Assembly: GCF_004193775.1 (NCBI RefSeq)
Contig: NC_041021.1
Span: 16,908,934 to 16,972,933 of the forward strand
Length of the DNA: 64,000 bases
Origin: Glycine soja
Lineage: Eukaryota > Streptophyta > Magnoliopsida > Fabales > Fabaceae
Direction: 5' to 3'
In this document: positions 33,304 to 45,245 of the stretch, piece by piece
Position numbering within the stretch: the first letter of the stretch is position 1
Layout: each line of letters starts with the position of its first letter
Made by a program: the position numbers and the translations under genes
The notes under the pieces: model-generated
The model's input: the letters and a program-made list of their open reading frames with translations, nothing else
Told to the model about the DNA's origin: nothing
Databases searched by the model: none

Positions 33304-34506
33304 TCACAAGCGATTCTCCTCAAATTCCAGCCAGCCTGCATTAATTAGACTTTGCACCTTACGCTTCAAGGTCATACAGTGCTCAATGGAATGTCCTGGA
33401 ACTCCTCCATGATATGCACATGTTGCGTTCGAGTCGTATCCTCAGAAAAATGGAGGTTGAGCAACCTTGGCTGGGGTTATAGAAACCATTGAATTATCGA
33501 GTAGATATGGGAGCAAGTTAGCATATGACACCGGAATTTGGGGTGAATCCTACAGGCTTTTTGGTTGGTGTTTTGGTTTGTGCTAAAGGTGGTGTTCGTC
33601 ATTGGAAGTGCGGTAAACAAACTTTGTGGTTGATTTAGGGATGGCCTTTGTGGATGATTGGGTGAGAGGGACTGTTATTGGCTGAGTAATGACATTGTTG
33701 GGCTGAATGGAAATTTGACCATGTATGAATGGCAGTCATAGGAAGGGTTTCTCCCTCATTCTCATCCTCTTCATTTGCCCCATCTTTCTCACTCATCAAA
33801 GTAGGATGATCAAATTGCCTCTTTTCAGACCCGCTTCGATCCTTTTGCCGGCGAAGACCAAATCTGCAAAGCTTGAAGGTGCATACCACACCATTTTTTC
33901 ATAGTAAAACACTGGTAATGTGTCTACTATTATTGTGATCATCTCTTTCTTCGTCATTGGAGGTGCCATTTGAGCTGTTAGGTCTCTCCACCTTTGGGCG
34001 TATTCTTTGAAAGATTCATGCCCTTTTTGCACATGTTCTGTAGTTGCATCCTATCCAGAGCCATATCAGAATTGTACTGATACTGCCTAACGAAGGCAAC
34101 CATTAGGTCCTTCCAAGAATGGACTCGGGAAGGTTCCAAGTTAGTGTACCAGGTAACAACTACCCCAGTAAGACTTTCTTGGAAGAAATGTATCAGCAGT
34201 TCCTCATCTTTTGCGTATGCCCCCATCTTCCGACAATACATCTTTTGATGGTTCTTGGGGCAAGTAGTCCCCTTGTACTTGTCAAAGTCTGGCACCTTGA
34301 ACTTGGGAGGGGTGATGATATTGGGTACTAGGAACAACTCTTCTAGGTTAACAAAGCCATAACCTGCGCCTCCTTCAATGGCCCTAAGTCTTTCCTCTAG
34401 ATGATCCAACTTTCCCATTTCTGCCATAGCATGAGGGGTTTTAACTGCTTTGGAATGTGAGGGGTGTGGTTGTGGGTGATACTGAGAGCCCTCCAAAGTG
34501 TTTTGC
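33304..34506 (-). pseudogene. Element E gag, distal part
   Basis: Minus-strand Gag of a Tat-type element, homologous to but diverged from the gag of B. It has PKFKVPDFDKYKGTTCPKNH, FFQESLTG, WYTNLE, SWKDLMVAF and RQYQYN (33978-34470). Then, in shifted frames, come TKKEMITIIVDTLPVFYYEK and a zinc-knuckle-like CAYHGGVPGHSIEHC (about 33400-33445). The frame ends at TGA 33304-33306. At least two frameshifts are present (near 33978 and 33800). The N-terminal part lies 25 kb away at 59538-60060, because element G inserted here. Confidence 0.85.
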
Positions 34507-34511
34507 AGGGG
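34507..34511. other. Target-site duplication of element G, left
   Basis: AGGGG immediately before the LTR start TGTCATACCC. It is identical to 59533-59537. Confidence 0.9.
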
Positions 34512-36264
34512 TGTCATACCCTAATTTCGTCCAGGGACCATCCGTTGTTGGGATGCGACCCTCGTTTGACCACTTCGAGGTACTTGGCACCCATCGTTAG
34601 GCAATTAGTGAAGTTCCGTGATGTGCCGGAAGTCAAAAGAAAGCATTGTTGCACAACCCGTGAAGTTCCGTGACATGCCAGAAGTCAAAAGGAAGTGTTA
34701 GTGCGCAATCCGTAAAGTTCCGTAACATCCTGGAAGCCAAAAAAGGGGATGATTACGTGATCCATAAGGTTTCGTAACATTACGGAAAGAAAACAAGTAT
34801 CGTTACGTAATTCGTAAGTTTCCATAATGTTACGGAAAAAGAATCAACAAAAAAAGGCAAGGGGTGTATTTAGTAAACATGGGGTGCAAATAGCAACTAG
34901 GCCCACTAAGCAACCTAGCTCGCTGGGGGAGTTGGGTGGCAAGCTTCTCCTTCATTTTCCTATAAATATGGGAAGGAGGGAAGAACAAAAATGTTCAACC
35001 CCCCTGGTATCTGAGGATCACTTAAAATTAGTGAGAAAAATTGTTTCCGGGAAGAAAATCCAAGCCGAGGCGCTTCCATAACGCTTCTGTGGGTGATTTC
35101 GCAAAGATTTTTCACCGTTCTTCGTCGTTCTTCATCTCTTCTTCGTTGTCCTTCGGTCTTCAACCGGTAAGTTCCCTAAATCGAACTTTTCAATTCATTC
35201 TATGTACCCTTAGTGGTCCTCATTTGTTTCGCGCGCTTTTATTTTCATTTCATTTACTTTCCGTACCCCCTTTTGACGTGCTTTAGTCATTTATTTAAGT
35301 CATTTTCTCGCCTAATCAAGAATAAAATAAATTTCCACCGATCATTCGTATTGTAACATCCTTTAATTTCTATCAAAATGAATTCCGACCGTTCGGTCAT
35401 GCCGTAACCACGTTTAAAACAAAAAAAGAGGCAAAATAATAATATAATAATCAAAAATATCTTTTAGTAAAATAAATCAAAAAAATCAATCGGATGTTTT
35501 TTCTTTGGGATTTTTCTTTGTTAATCGAATTGACTAATAACCAAAGTGAAACTAAGGCTAAAATCAATTCATGAATCAAACTTTTGTCATCAGCTAAAAA
35601 AGCCATTTTTAAAGGTCCAACGCCTTGAAATGGTTTTTTCCGCTTTTATTGGTTAAATGTAGATTTCTAAAGGCCTAAAATCAACATGTAACTTTATTAC
35701 CTCTTTAAAAAAAAAAAAGATCATTAATGGTCCAATGCCCTAATATTCACTCTCTTTTCAAAAAGAATCGAAAGATCATTCAATGGTCCAACGCCTTAAA
35801 TGACCTTTCATTCAATAAAAACATATTTTGCAAAAAAAGATAAAAACAACTTAACCAAACACTTTGTTCTCAAAGAACTACGTAGGTCTGATTTCCTTAT
35901 CACAATTGAGGAATACGTAGGAGCAAAGGGAAACACCCTTGTCGACCACAAAAAGATAAAAATATAAAAAGGCACAAAAAGACATAAGAGCGTAAAAAGG
36001 GAAAATAACATAAATTAAAGTAATATTTGCACATTTGATTAAAGGTTGTCGTCTCTTATGACGGACGTGTAGGGTGCTAATACCTTCCCCGTGCGTAAAT
36101 ACAACTCCCGAACCCTTTACTTAAAGTTCGTAGACCACGTATTTTCCAGTTTTTCTTACGTTTTCCTCAAATAAACGTTGGTGGCGACTCCGCGCGTATT
36201 CCTTTCTTGGAACACGCTCCCGCGAGTCACGCGTCGCCCTCCCGCCGAAGGGTAGCTTGCGACA
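34512..36264 (+). repeat. Element G 5' LTR
   Basis: From TGTCATACCCTAATTTCGTC to TTGCGACA, 1753 bp. U3 holds about five repeats of about 50 bp around AAGTTCCGTGACATG (34610-34845). TATAAATA lies at 34961-34968. Compared with the 3' LTR it lacks an approximately 44-bp hairpin segment near 34906. Confidence 0.9.
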
Positions 36265-36285
36265 GTTGGCGGCTCCACTGGGGAC
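36265..36285 (+). other. Element G primer binding site
   Basis: GTTGGCGGCTCCACTGGGGA plus C, immediately after the LTR; Ogre-type. Confidence 0.8.
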
Positions 36286-37140
36286 TATTTTTAGAGAGTT
36301 AGGCCATTTAATCTTGTGCAATGTTTTATCATGACTTTCTCTTTTGCTGGTTTCCCTTTATTTTTCTTATGTTCTTGTATATATAACTCTTTGATGGTTT
36401 TAATGCATTTTAAAATGTATGCATGAGGTAAATATTTATTTATTTGATGCACACAAACACCAACACTATTTGCACACACGGTGAGCTGAAAAAGGGCCCT
36501 ATACCCGGGCTCGTGGGAACATAAGGAGTGGAGGTGAATCTGTGATCATGCTAGGTCTCCGACTTGCTTGATTACAGTGAACCCTCATGTAGAGTTTTTC
36601 TCTTTGATAACATATTGTTGCTAGTAGTCCCTACTGCTGCAATATGTTCTTCGAAGGGGATGATACCTCTAGACACCATCAAGAGAGATATGACCACCTT
36701 GGGAAATATCACTAAAAGCCCTTTTAGCTCCCTCCCTTGTAGGTCCCTAAAATAGGGGCACAGAGCAAACACGTTGCGTTCCATTTTTCACTCTGCCATG
36801 CATAAGTGTCATGTACCCTTTTGCTTATATTTGTTTGTGAATATTGTCGTACTATGTACATCCACATGTTGTGCCTTTCACATATGCATCATGCACGGGT
36901 TCTATCTTGATCCCTTCTCTTTGGCAAACCAACGGAGGGTCCGTCTCACCTTCTTAAATACTTGCGTTGGGCATTGTGCTACCCCAAGACATTGTATCTA
37001 AGAAGGAGATAATTTCCCGGGCTCCCGTATTCATAAATTGCATCTGTATCATATGCATTTCTTCATGCATTCATCCATTCCACCCATGATAGATGTCGGA
37101 GTTTTGATTCGCACTAGATTTTGTTTCACTTTAGTAAAAC
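36286..37140 (+). other. Element G 5' leader with conserved block
   Basis: The leader from primer site to ORF1 contains the block 36490-36790 shared with the leaders of A, C, D and E (GGGCCCTATACCCGGG at 36495-36510, GATGATACCTCTAGA at 36660-36674). No frame with an ATG start is convincing. Confidence 0.6.
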
Positions 37141-38904
37141 ATGGGATCAAGTCAAACGCCTTCGCTTAAAAAGAGGTTCTATCAAGTCAAGGTCAAGAGC
37201 CTAGGGATCACCAGTCTAAAAGTGTTAGGGAAGTTGATGGGTCAGCTCCAGCGACAAGCTTTTCGCAAAGCTTACGGTAAAATCTGGGACCTAGCCATGG
37301 TAGAAGTCTCCACATAGGCCATTGCCTCCCTCGCCCAGTATTATGATCAGCCGTTGAGGTGCTTTACCTTTGGGGACTTCCAGCTGTCACCCATGGTGGA
37401 AGAATTTGAAGAGATCCTAGGATGTCCTCTAGGGGGAAGGAGACTATACCTCTTCTCAAGGTTCTATCCCTCATTAGCTAGAATTTCAAAGATAATCCAA
37501 ATCTCGGCGCAGGAATTAGACCACAGAAAGCAAGTCGAAAATGGGGTGGTTGGAATACCGAGAAAATGTTTGGAGGCAAAAGCAAGAAACTTGGCAGGTA
37601 GAGGAGAATGGGCCCCGTTCATAGACATTCTCGCACTGTTGATCTTCGGAGGATTCCTCTTTCCAAATGTGGATGGGTTGGTAGACCTAGCAGCGATTAA
37701 CGCTTTTCTCGCCTATCATGACCACAAGGAAAGCCCGGTTGTCGCTATGCTAGCCGACCTATATGACACCTTTGACCGAAGATGTGAGAAGAGCAGTACG
37801 GGGATTGTTTGCTGTACTCCGGCTCTTTATGTATGGTTGGTTTCGCATCTTTTTCGCCAAGAGGTGAGGCATGCTTGCCCGCTAGAAAGCCACCGTTCAT
37901 GCACAGAGAAAGGAGGGGCAAATTGGGACCAACTCTTAGCAAACAAAGAAGGAGCGTCTGTCAAGTGGTTCCCTCGATGGAAAGAAGGAAGAACCAGGGT
38001 TCTTATTTCGTGCAGAGGATTTACGAATGTTCCCTTGATAGGGACAAGGGGTTGCATCAGTTAAAATCCTGTTCTTGCTATAAGGCAACTTGGCTACCCT
38101 ATGAGAGGGGCACCACTAGAGGAAGAGCTCGCGCCTGTCATTTCACGAGGTTTCAATAAGACCAACGTGGAGACACTTCAGAAGGTCCGCAAAGCATGGG
38201 AGGTGGTCCAAAAGAAGTACAAAGAACTCAGGGGCAGTAACAATGGGCCCATCGGTGGCTACCGAAGGTGGTTGAAAGCCCACGTGCAAGGTTTGGATTG
38301 GCTCCCGAGTTTGAGAACCGCTAAAAGGAGGAAGTTCAGGCAGCGGAGGAAGACGAAGAGGTGTAGGCCCTTAGGGCAGAACTCGAGCAAGCCCAAACAT
38401 TCAAAGAAAGGTTCAAATCTACAGCTCTGAAGATTCGAAAGGAGAATGCCGAACTGAAAGATATAAATATAGCTACCACCAAGGCCTTAGAACAAGAGAC
38501 CAAGAGGGCTCGTAGGGAAGAGCATGGCCGGAACAAGTTCCGAGGGGCTCTGTGGGGAAGCAACAGCGAGCTTAAGCTCTGGAGAGAGGAAAGGGACCAA
38601 TCACGAGTAGACAGTAAGATCTTGAAAGATGAGTTGAAGGTTTGCTCAAGGTTCAAAAGAAACTTGTCTCAGCGGTTATGCGAGACAGAGACCAACATGT
38701 TAGCCATCACCAGTAAGTACCAAGAAGAATTAAATCTAGCCACGGCCCACGAGCACAAAGTGGTGGATGAGTATGCCCGAGTGTACGTGGAAAAGGAGGC
38801 TAGAGGAAGGGTGATCGACTCGTTACATCAAGAGGCAACAACGTGGATGGACCGATTTGCTCTTACTTTGAATGGGAGTCAAGAACTTCCCCGATTGCTA
38901 GCCA
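37141..38904 (+). pseudogene. Element G ORF1 (DUF7745-like), interrupted by SIRE
   Basis: ORF1 starts at ATG 37141 (MGSSQTPSLKKRFYQVKVKS). It has in-frame stops at 37315-37317 and 38062-38064 (TAA in place of a Tyr codon). The globular part is clear (CFTFGDFQLSPMVEEFEEIL, LLIFGGFLFPNVDGLVDLA, GIVCCTPALYVWLVSHLF). The charged C-terminal region is shifted at about 38310-38430 and continues as KDELKVCSRFKRNL to QELPRLLA, where the SIRE LTR begins at 38905. Function is unknown. Confidence 0.85.
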
Positions 38905-39995
38905 TGGCTTTGATGTTTTGATGATGATCATGATGATGTGTTGCAATTGATGCAAATAGGCTTTTCAAGATTAAAATTCAAGACAATACTTCAAGATTAC
39001 AAGTCACAACATCAAGATGATCACTAGAATATTAGGAAGGGAATTCCTAATTGAATTAGCAAAGGTTTGGCCAAGTGATTTAAATTAAAAAGTGTTTCTC
39101 AAAGGTTTTAGTCTCTGGTAATCGATTACCAGAGGATGTAATCGATTACCAGTGGCCAAATACGTTTTATAACAGCTACAAAAATTTGAATTCGAAATTT
39201 TAGACTGTGTAATCGATTACACAATTTTGGTAATCGATTACCAGCAGTTAGTAAACGTTTTAATTCAAATTTTAAAAGCTGTAATCGATTACACAATTAC
39301 TGTAATCGATTACCAGACAGTATTTTCAGAAAAATAATTTCAAGAGTCACAACTTTTCAAAGGCTTTATTCATGACCACCAATGGTCTATATATATGTGA
39401 CTTAAACACGAAATTGCTCAGAGATTTTCAGAACAACAAAGTGTTTATCCTCTCAAAGAGCAAATTCATTTTATCCTCTTAAGAATTCCTTGGCCAATTC
39501 AATTGCAATTCATTAAGGAATTATTTGAGTGCTCAATCTGTAAAATCCATCTCTTTCTAGAGAGATTTGTTCTTCTTCTTCTTCTCATTCTCTAAGGGAT
39601 TAAGAGACTGTGAGTCTCTTGTTGTAAAGGATCTCTAAACACAAAGGAAGGATTGTCCTTGTGTGTTTAGAACTTGTAAAACGAATTTACAAGATAGTGG
39701 AACTCTCAAGCAGGTTGCTTGGGGACTGGACGTAGGCACAAGGGTGTGGCCGAACCAGTATAAAACTGAGTTTGCATTTTCTCTTCCCTTAATCTCCTTT
39801 ATTTATTATTGCTTTATATTCATATTCAAATTGTTTCATTTGAATTAATATTTAAGAAGATTGTCATTAAGGGAATTCATAACTTGAGTAAAAAGTGAAA
39901 TAGATTTTTAATTAGGGGAAATAGTTTGGAATATCTTAATTCAACCCCCCCCCCCTCCCCGCCTTCTTAAGATATCTGAGTCCACTTGTCTAACA
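38905..39995 (+). repeat. SIRE 5' LTR, lacking its first 12 bp
   Basis: Starts at TGGCTTTGATG, whereas the 3' LTR and the solo LTR start with TGTAGA(T/A)GCAA. It contains six TAATCGATTA palindromes at 39117-39314, TATATATA at about 39388, and ends TGTCTAACA. Confidence 0.9.
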
Positions 39996-39997
39996 AG

Positions 39998-40009
39998 TGG
40001 TATCAGAGC
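39998..40009 (+). other. SIRE primer binding site
   Basis: TGGTATCAGAGC, two bases after the LTR, complementary to the 3' end of initiator-Met tRNA, as in most plant copia elements. Confidence 0.9.
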
Positions 40010-40047
40010 TTCATTCTTGTATAAAGTTTAGAAGCTTCAAGAAAAAG

Positions 40048-41784
40048 ATGGCCTCAGCAAATTCCTTATTTCCAGAAGGGAATTCTATCAATAGACCTCC
40101 AATCTTTAATGGAGAGGGTTACCACTACTGGAAAACCCGAATGCAAATTTTTATCGAGGCAATAGATCTAAATATCTGGGAAGCCCTAGAAATAGGGCCT
40201 TATATACCCACCACAGTAGAAAGAGTTTCAATAGATGGTAGTTCATCAAGTGAAAGCATAACCATAGAAAAACCTAGAGATAGATGGTCTGAAGAGGATA
40301 GAAAACGAGTACAATACAACTTAAAAGCCAAAAACATAATAACATCTGCCCAAGGAATGGATGAATATTTTAGGGTTTCAAATTGTAAGAGTGCTAAGGA
40401 AATGTGGGACACTCTTCGATTAACACATGAAGGAACTACAGATGTTAAAAGATCTAGGATAAATGCACTAACTCATGAGTATGAATTATTTAGAATGAAT
40501 GCAAATGAAAATATTCAGAGTATGCAAAAGAGATTTACACATATAGTAAATCATCTAGCAGCCTTAGGCAAAGAATTTCAAAATGAGGATCTTATAAACA
40601 AGGTGTTAAGATGTTTAAGTAGAGAATGGCAACCCAAAGTAACGGCCATTTCTGAATCAAGAGATTTGTCTAACATGTCTCTTGCCACTTTATTTGGTAA
40701 GTTGCTGGAACACGAGATGGAACTATTGAGATTGCACCAAAATGAAGAAAATGACAAGAAAAAGAAAGGAATTGCTCTTAAAGCATCATCCTCAATTCAA
40801 GAAGAAAGTGATCAGGATAATGATCCAGATGATGATGATGATGATCTAAGTCTCTTTGTAAAAAGATTCAACAAGTTTCTTAAAGTAAGAGGAAATCAGA
40901 GGCGACCAAATTTTAAATCAAAGAGAAGGACAGAAAATTCATCCTCTATTCTAAAATGCTTTGAATGCAATCAACCTGGACATCTGAGGGTTGATTGTCC
41001 CATCTTCAAGAAAAAGATGGAAAAATATGAAAAGAAAAATGATAGTGAAAAGAAACTGAAGAAAGCATACATCACATGGGATGAAAATGATTTGGAATCC
41101 TCTGAAGATTCTGAAAATGAAGAGATAAATCTCTGCCTTATGGCCAAAAGTTACGAAAGTGATGAAGAGGTAACATCTTCAAACAACTTATCTATTTCTT
41201 TTGATGAATTGCAAGATGCATTTGCTGATTTGCATAAAGAATCAATTAAACTTGCAAAATTAGTTTCATCATCAAAGAAAACAATTTCAAATTTAGAAAA
41301 TGAAATTTCGAAATTAAACAAAGAATTAGATCTTCTTAGAAATAAAGTCTCAATTTCTAAAACAAATGAAAAAGTTAATATCTCCACTATTAATGACAAG
41401 AAAATAACAGATTCTTGTAGTTGTTGTGATAAATATGTAAAAGAAATTAAAGAGTTGAAAAATTCACTTGCAAAATTTTCATATAGTAGAAATAATTTAG
41501 ATGTTATATTAAGTAAACAAAGATTTGTGTCTAATAAAAATGGACTAGGGTATAAATCTGAAAAACAACAAAAGGTTCATAAAAACTTTTCCACTTCCAC
41601 ACAAAAATGTAATTCTAATTCTATCACTTGTTTTTACTGTGGAAGAAGAGGACATGGCATATCAACTTGCTACTTCAAGAAAAATTACAGTAACATTAAA
41701 ATGATATGGGTCCCAAAAGGATCCTCAGTTTATACTAACATGCAAGGACCCAATAAAATTTGGGTACCTAAGTCAAAAACTTGA
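40048..41784 (+). CDS. gag: SIRE Gag
   Basis: Gag starts at ATG 40048 (MASANSLFPEGNSINRPPIF); an earlier GTG is not needed. It is 578 codons. The core Gag region has YYWKTRMQIFIEA, AKEMWDTLRLTHEG and MQKRFTHIVNHLAALG. A CCHC zinc knuckle (CFECNQPGHLRVDC) lies at about 40960-41001. An acidic and coiled-coil-rich segment follows, then a second CCHC-type finger (CFYCGRRGHGISTC, about 41632-41673). It packages element RNA. The frame ends at TGA 41782-41784, and the protease continues in the -1 frame. SIRE gag and pol are normally one frame, so I read this as an indel. Confidence 0.9.
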   Translation: MASANSLFPEGNSINRPPIFNGEGYHYWKTRMQIFIEAIDLNIWEALEIGPYIPTTVERVSIDGSSSSESITIEKPRDRWSEEDRKRVQYNLKAKNIITSAQGMDEYFRVSNCKSAKEMWDTLRLTHEGTTDVKRSRINALTHEYELFRMNANENIQSMQKRFTHIVNHLAALGKEFQNEDLINKVLRCLSREWQPKVTAISESRDLSNMSLATLFGKLLEHEMELLRLHQNEENDKKKKGIALKASSSIQEESDQDNDPDDDDDDLSLFVKRFNKFLKVRGNQRRPNFKSKRRTENSSSILKCFECNQPGHLRVDCPIFKKKMEKYEKKNDSEKKLKKAYITWDENDLESSEDSENEEINLCLMAKSYESDEEVTSSNNLSISFDELQDAFADLHKESIKLAKLVSSSKKTISNLENEISKLNKELDLLRNKVSISKTNEKVNISTINDKKITDSCSCCDKYVKEIKELKNSLAKFSYSRNNLDVILSKQRFVSNKNGLGYKSEKQQKVHKNFSTSTQKCNSNSITCFYCGRRGHGISTCYFKKNYSNIKMIWVPKGSSVYTNMQGPNKIWVPKSKT

Positions 41785-44700
41785 TTATGCAGGTGTCTTT
41801 GAGAAAGAAGTGGTACATAGATAGCGGATGCTCAAAACATATGACTGGAGATGCATCAAATTTTACATATATATCTCCAAAGAAAAGCGGGCATGTAACA
41901 TATGGTGACAACAACAAAGGTAGAATTCTTGGAGTGGGTAAAATAGGTACAAATTCTTCAAACTCTTGAAAATGTTCTACTTGTTGAAGGCCTTAAGCAC
42001 AGCCTGCTTAGCGTTAGTCAACTATGTGACAAAGGCTATCTAGTATCATTTGATTCTCAGAAATGTCTTATAGAACATAAGCATGACATTAATATAAAGC
42101 ATGTAGGACATAGAGTCAATAATGTTTACATGATAGACTTAAGCATAAAAGAAGAAAACAATCATTGCTTTCTTAGTAAAGATGATGATCCATGGTTATG
42201 GCATAAAAGAATTGCTCACATAAACATGGATCACTTAAATAAGTTAATTTCAAAAGATTTAGTAGTTGGTTTGCCTAAATTGAAATTTGAAAAAGATAAA
42301 CTATGCGATGCATGTCAAAAGGGCAAACAAACAAGAGTCTCATTCAAACCTAAAAATGTTGTTTCAACCACTCGACCATTACAGTTATTGCATATGGATC
42401 TATTTGGTCCATCTAGAACCATGAGTTTTGGAGGAAATTACTATGCTCTAGTTATAGTTGATGATTTCTCTAGATATACTTGGACACTATTTATTACACA
42501 TAAAAGTGATTCATTCCAAGCATTTAGGAAACTTGCTAAAGTCATAGAAAACAAGAAAAATCTCAAGATTGCATCCATTAGAAGTGATCATGGGGGTGAA
42601 TTTGAAAATAAAGATTTTGAATTATTTTGTGATGAACATGGTATTGAACATAATTTTTCTGCACCAAGAACCCCTCAACAAAATGGAGTTGTTGAGAGGA
42701 AAAATAGGTCATTGGAAGAAATTGCAAGAACTTTATTAAATGATACTTCTCTTCCAAAGTACTTTTGGGCTGAAGCTGTCAATACTGCATGTTACATCAT
42801 GAATAGGACCTTGATAAGACCTATTTTAAAGAAAACCCCATATGAGTTATTTAATGGTAGAAAACCTAATATTTCTCATCTACATGTTTTTGGTTGCAAG
42901 TGCTTTGTACTTAATAATGGTAAAGATAATCTAGGAAAATTCGATGCAAAATCTGATGAAGGCATTTTTCTTGGATATTCATTACAAAGCAAAGCATATA
43001 GAATATATAATAAGAGAACTATGAATATAGAGGAATCCATTCATGTTACCTTTGATGAATCTGATGCTATATTGTCAAGAAAGAATATGCTAGATGACAT
43101 TGCAGATTCTTTAGAACATATGAACATTCATGAACAAGATTCCAAAGGAAATGACAAAGGAAACACGGAAGATCCTCCAGAAGAAGTCAAATCCAATGAT
43201 GCACTCCCAAGAGAATGGAAAACTTCAACAGATCATCCCCTCGACAACATTATTGGTGATATCTCAAAAGGGGTAACAACTAGACACTCTCTTAAAGATT
43301 TATGCAATAATATGGCTTTTGTATCCATGATTGAACCCAAAAATATAAAAGAAGCCATAATAGATGATAATTGGATCATTGCCATGCAAGAAGAATTAAA
43401 CCAATTTGAAAGAAATAATGTGTGGAAATTAGTAGAAAAACCTGAAAATTATCCTATCATAGGAACAAAATGGGTTTTTAGAAATAAATTAGATGAACAT
43501 GGTATAGTTATTAGAAATAAAGCCAGGTTAGTAGCAAAAGGGTATAATCAAGAAGAAGGAATAGACTATGAAGAAACATATGCTCCTGTTGCAAGATTAG
43601 AAGCCATTAGAATGCTATTGGCATATGCATCCATAATGAATTTTAAACTTTATCAAATGGATGTTAAGAGTGCCTTTCTAAATGGCTTAATTCAAGAAGA
43701 GGTATATGTTGAACAACCCCCTAGTTTTGAAATTCCTGATAAACCAAACCATGTTTATAAATTACAAAAGGCTCTTTATGGTTTGAAACAAGTCCCTTGG
43801 GCATGGTATGAACGATTAAGCAATTTTCTTCTAGAAAAAAATTTCTCCAGAGGTAAAGTGGATACCACATTGTTCATAAAGAGAAAGCATAATGATATTT
43901 TGTTGGTTCAAATATATGTTGATGATATAATTTTTGGATCCACTAATGATTCATTGTGCAAGGAGTTTTCCCTTGATATGCAAAGTGAATTTGAAATGTC
44001 AATGATGGGAGAACTAAAGTACTTTCTGGGATTACAAATCAAGCAAACTCAAGAAGGTATATTCATCAATCAATCCAAATACTGCAAGGAATTGATCAAA
44101 AGATTTGGGATGGATAGTGCAAAACACATGTCTACACCGATGAGCACTAATTGTTACTTAGATAAAGATGAATCTGGTCAGTCTATAGACATAAAACAAT
44201 ATCGAGGTATGATCGGATCTCTTCTTTATTTATCTGCTAGTAGACCTGATATTATGTTTAGTGTATGCATGTGTGCTAGGTTTCAATCCAACCCCAAACA
44301 ATCACATTTAAGTGCAGTAAAGAGAATCATGAGATATCTATTAGGAACAATCAATTTAGGATTATGGTATCCTAAGAATTCAACATGTAACTTAATAGGA
44401 TATTCTGATTCTGATTTTGCCGGATCTAAAACTGATAGAAAAAGTACAAGTGGAACTTGTCAATTTATTGGATCGGCTCTTGTCTCATGGCATAGTAAGA
44501 AACAAAACAGTGTTGCTTTATCTACTGCTGAAGCGGAGTATATCTCTGCCGGTAGTTGTTGTGCACAGATTTTATGGATGAAGCAACAATTATCTGACTA
44601 TGGCATCATTCTTGATCACATACCTATTAAGTGTGATAATACTAGTGCCATAAATCTATCCAAAAACCCAGTTCAACACTCTAGAACTAAACATATAGAG

Positions 44701-44871
44701 ATTAGACACCACTTTCTTAGAGATCATGTCCTAAAGGGAGATTGTGTATTAGAATTTGTTGATACTAAGAATCAACTTGCTGATATTTTCACTAAACCTC
44801 TCCCCAAGGAAGTGTTCTTCTCTATTAGAAGAGAATTAGGTCTCTTAGATGTAAGAGATTTAGAAGAATAG
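41772..44871 (+). CDS. pol: SIRE Pol: protease, integrase, reverse transcriptase, RNase H
   Basis: Copia-order polyprotein. Protease ([14 protein letters not shown], about 41805-41846) is read in one frame and broken by an approximately 2-bp loss near 41969. From there to TAG 44869-44871 the frame is open for over 950 codons. Integrase has the H-H-C-C region from WHKRIAH to CDACQKGK, with acidic residues in [17 protein letters not shown] and [15 protein letters not shown] has [14 protein letters not shown] and YVDDIIFGS (about 43912-43938). RNase H has [18 protein letters not shown] and [10 protein letters not shown]. The enzymes look intact; only the protease region is damaged. Confidence 0.9.
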
Positions 44872-45110
44872 GGATTGATTGGTTGATTGAATGGTTGATT
44901 GATTGGTTGATTTACTCTTACCTTTTGATTATAGATGGTTTTGTTTGATCTTGTTTAAATTCTTGTTTTTATGATAGAATTTATGATTTCTTGTGTATAT
45001 AATAATTGAATGATTGAGTTTAGTGTATTAGTAGTGAAAATTAGTCATATAGGGTGTATTTGAGCATAAATATAGATATTCTCTTAAGAAACTAGCCTAG
45101 GATAGGCTCT
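44872..45110 (+). other. SIRE spacer after pol
   Basis: Non-coding sequence after the pol stop, starting with a GGTTGATTGATT-type short repeat (44876-44911). A TGA occurs in the pol frame within a few codons of the TAG. Confidence 0.7.
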
Positions 45111-45245
45111 GGTAATCGATTACCATCCAGTGTAATCGATTACACATGAACAGGCAGCCTGTAATCGATTACCAGAAGGCTTATTGGGCCTGTAATCGAT
45201 TACCAATACCTGTAATCGATTACAATGCGTCATCTTCTATAAATA
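45111..45245 (+). promoter_or_regulatory. Internal promoter-like module before the SIRE post-pol ORF
   Basis: Five palindromes with the core TAATCGATTA lie at 45111-45124, 45131-45144, 45161-45173, 45191-45204 and 45211-45224. TATAAATA follows at 45238-45245. The SIRE LTR has six of the same palindromes upstream of its own TATA. The 180-bp leader to the ATG contains no ATG and is C/T-rich, like a plant 5' UTR. Promoter activity is inferred. Confidence 0.55.

Noticed and set aside
41771..41784. Programmed -1 frameshift site between SIRE gag and protease
   Set aside because: CAAAAAC lies at the junction, but it has only five A and is out of register for a canonical X-XXY-YYZ heptamer. A second compensating shift near 41969 points to ordinary indels or sequence errors.
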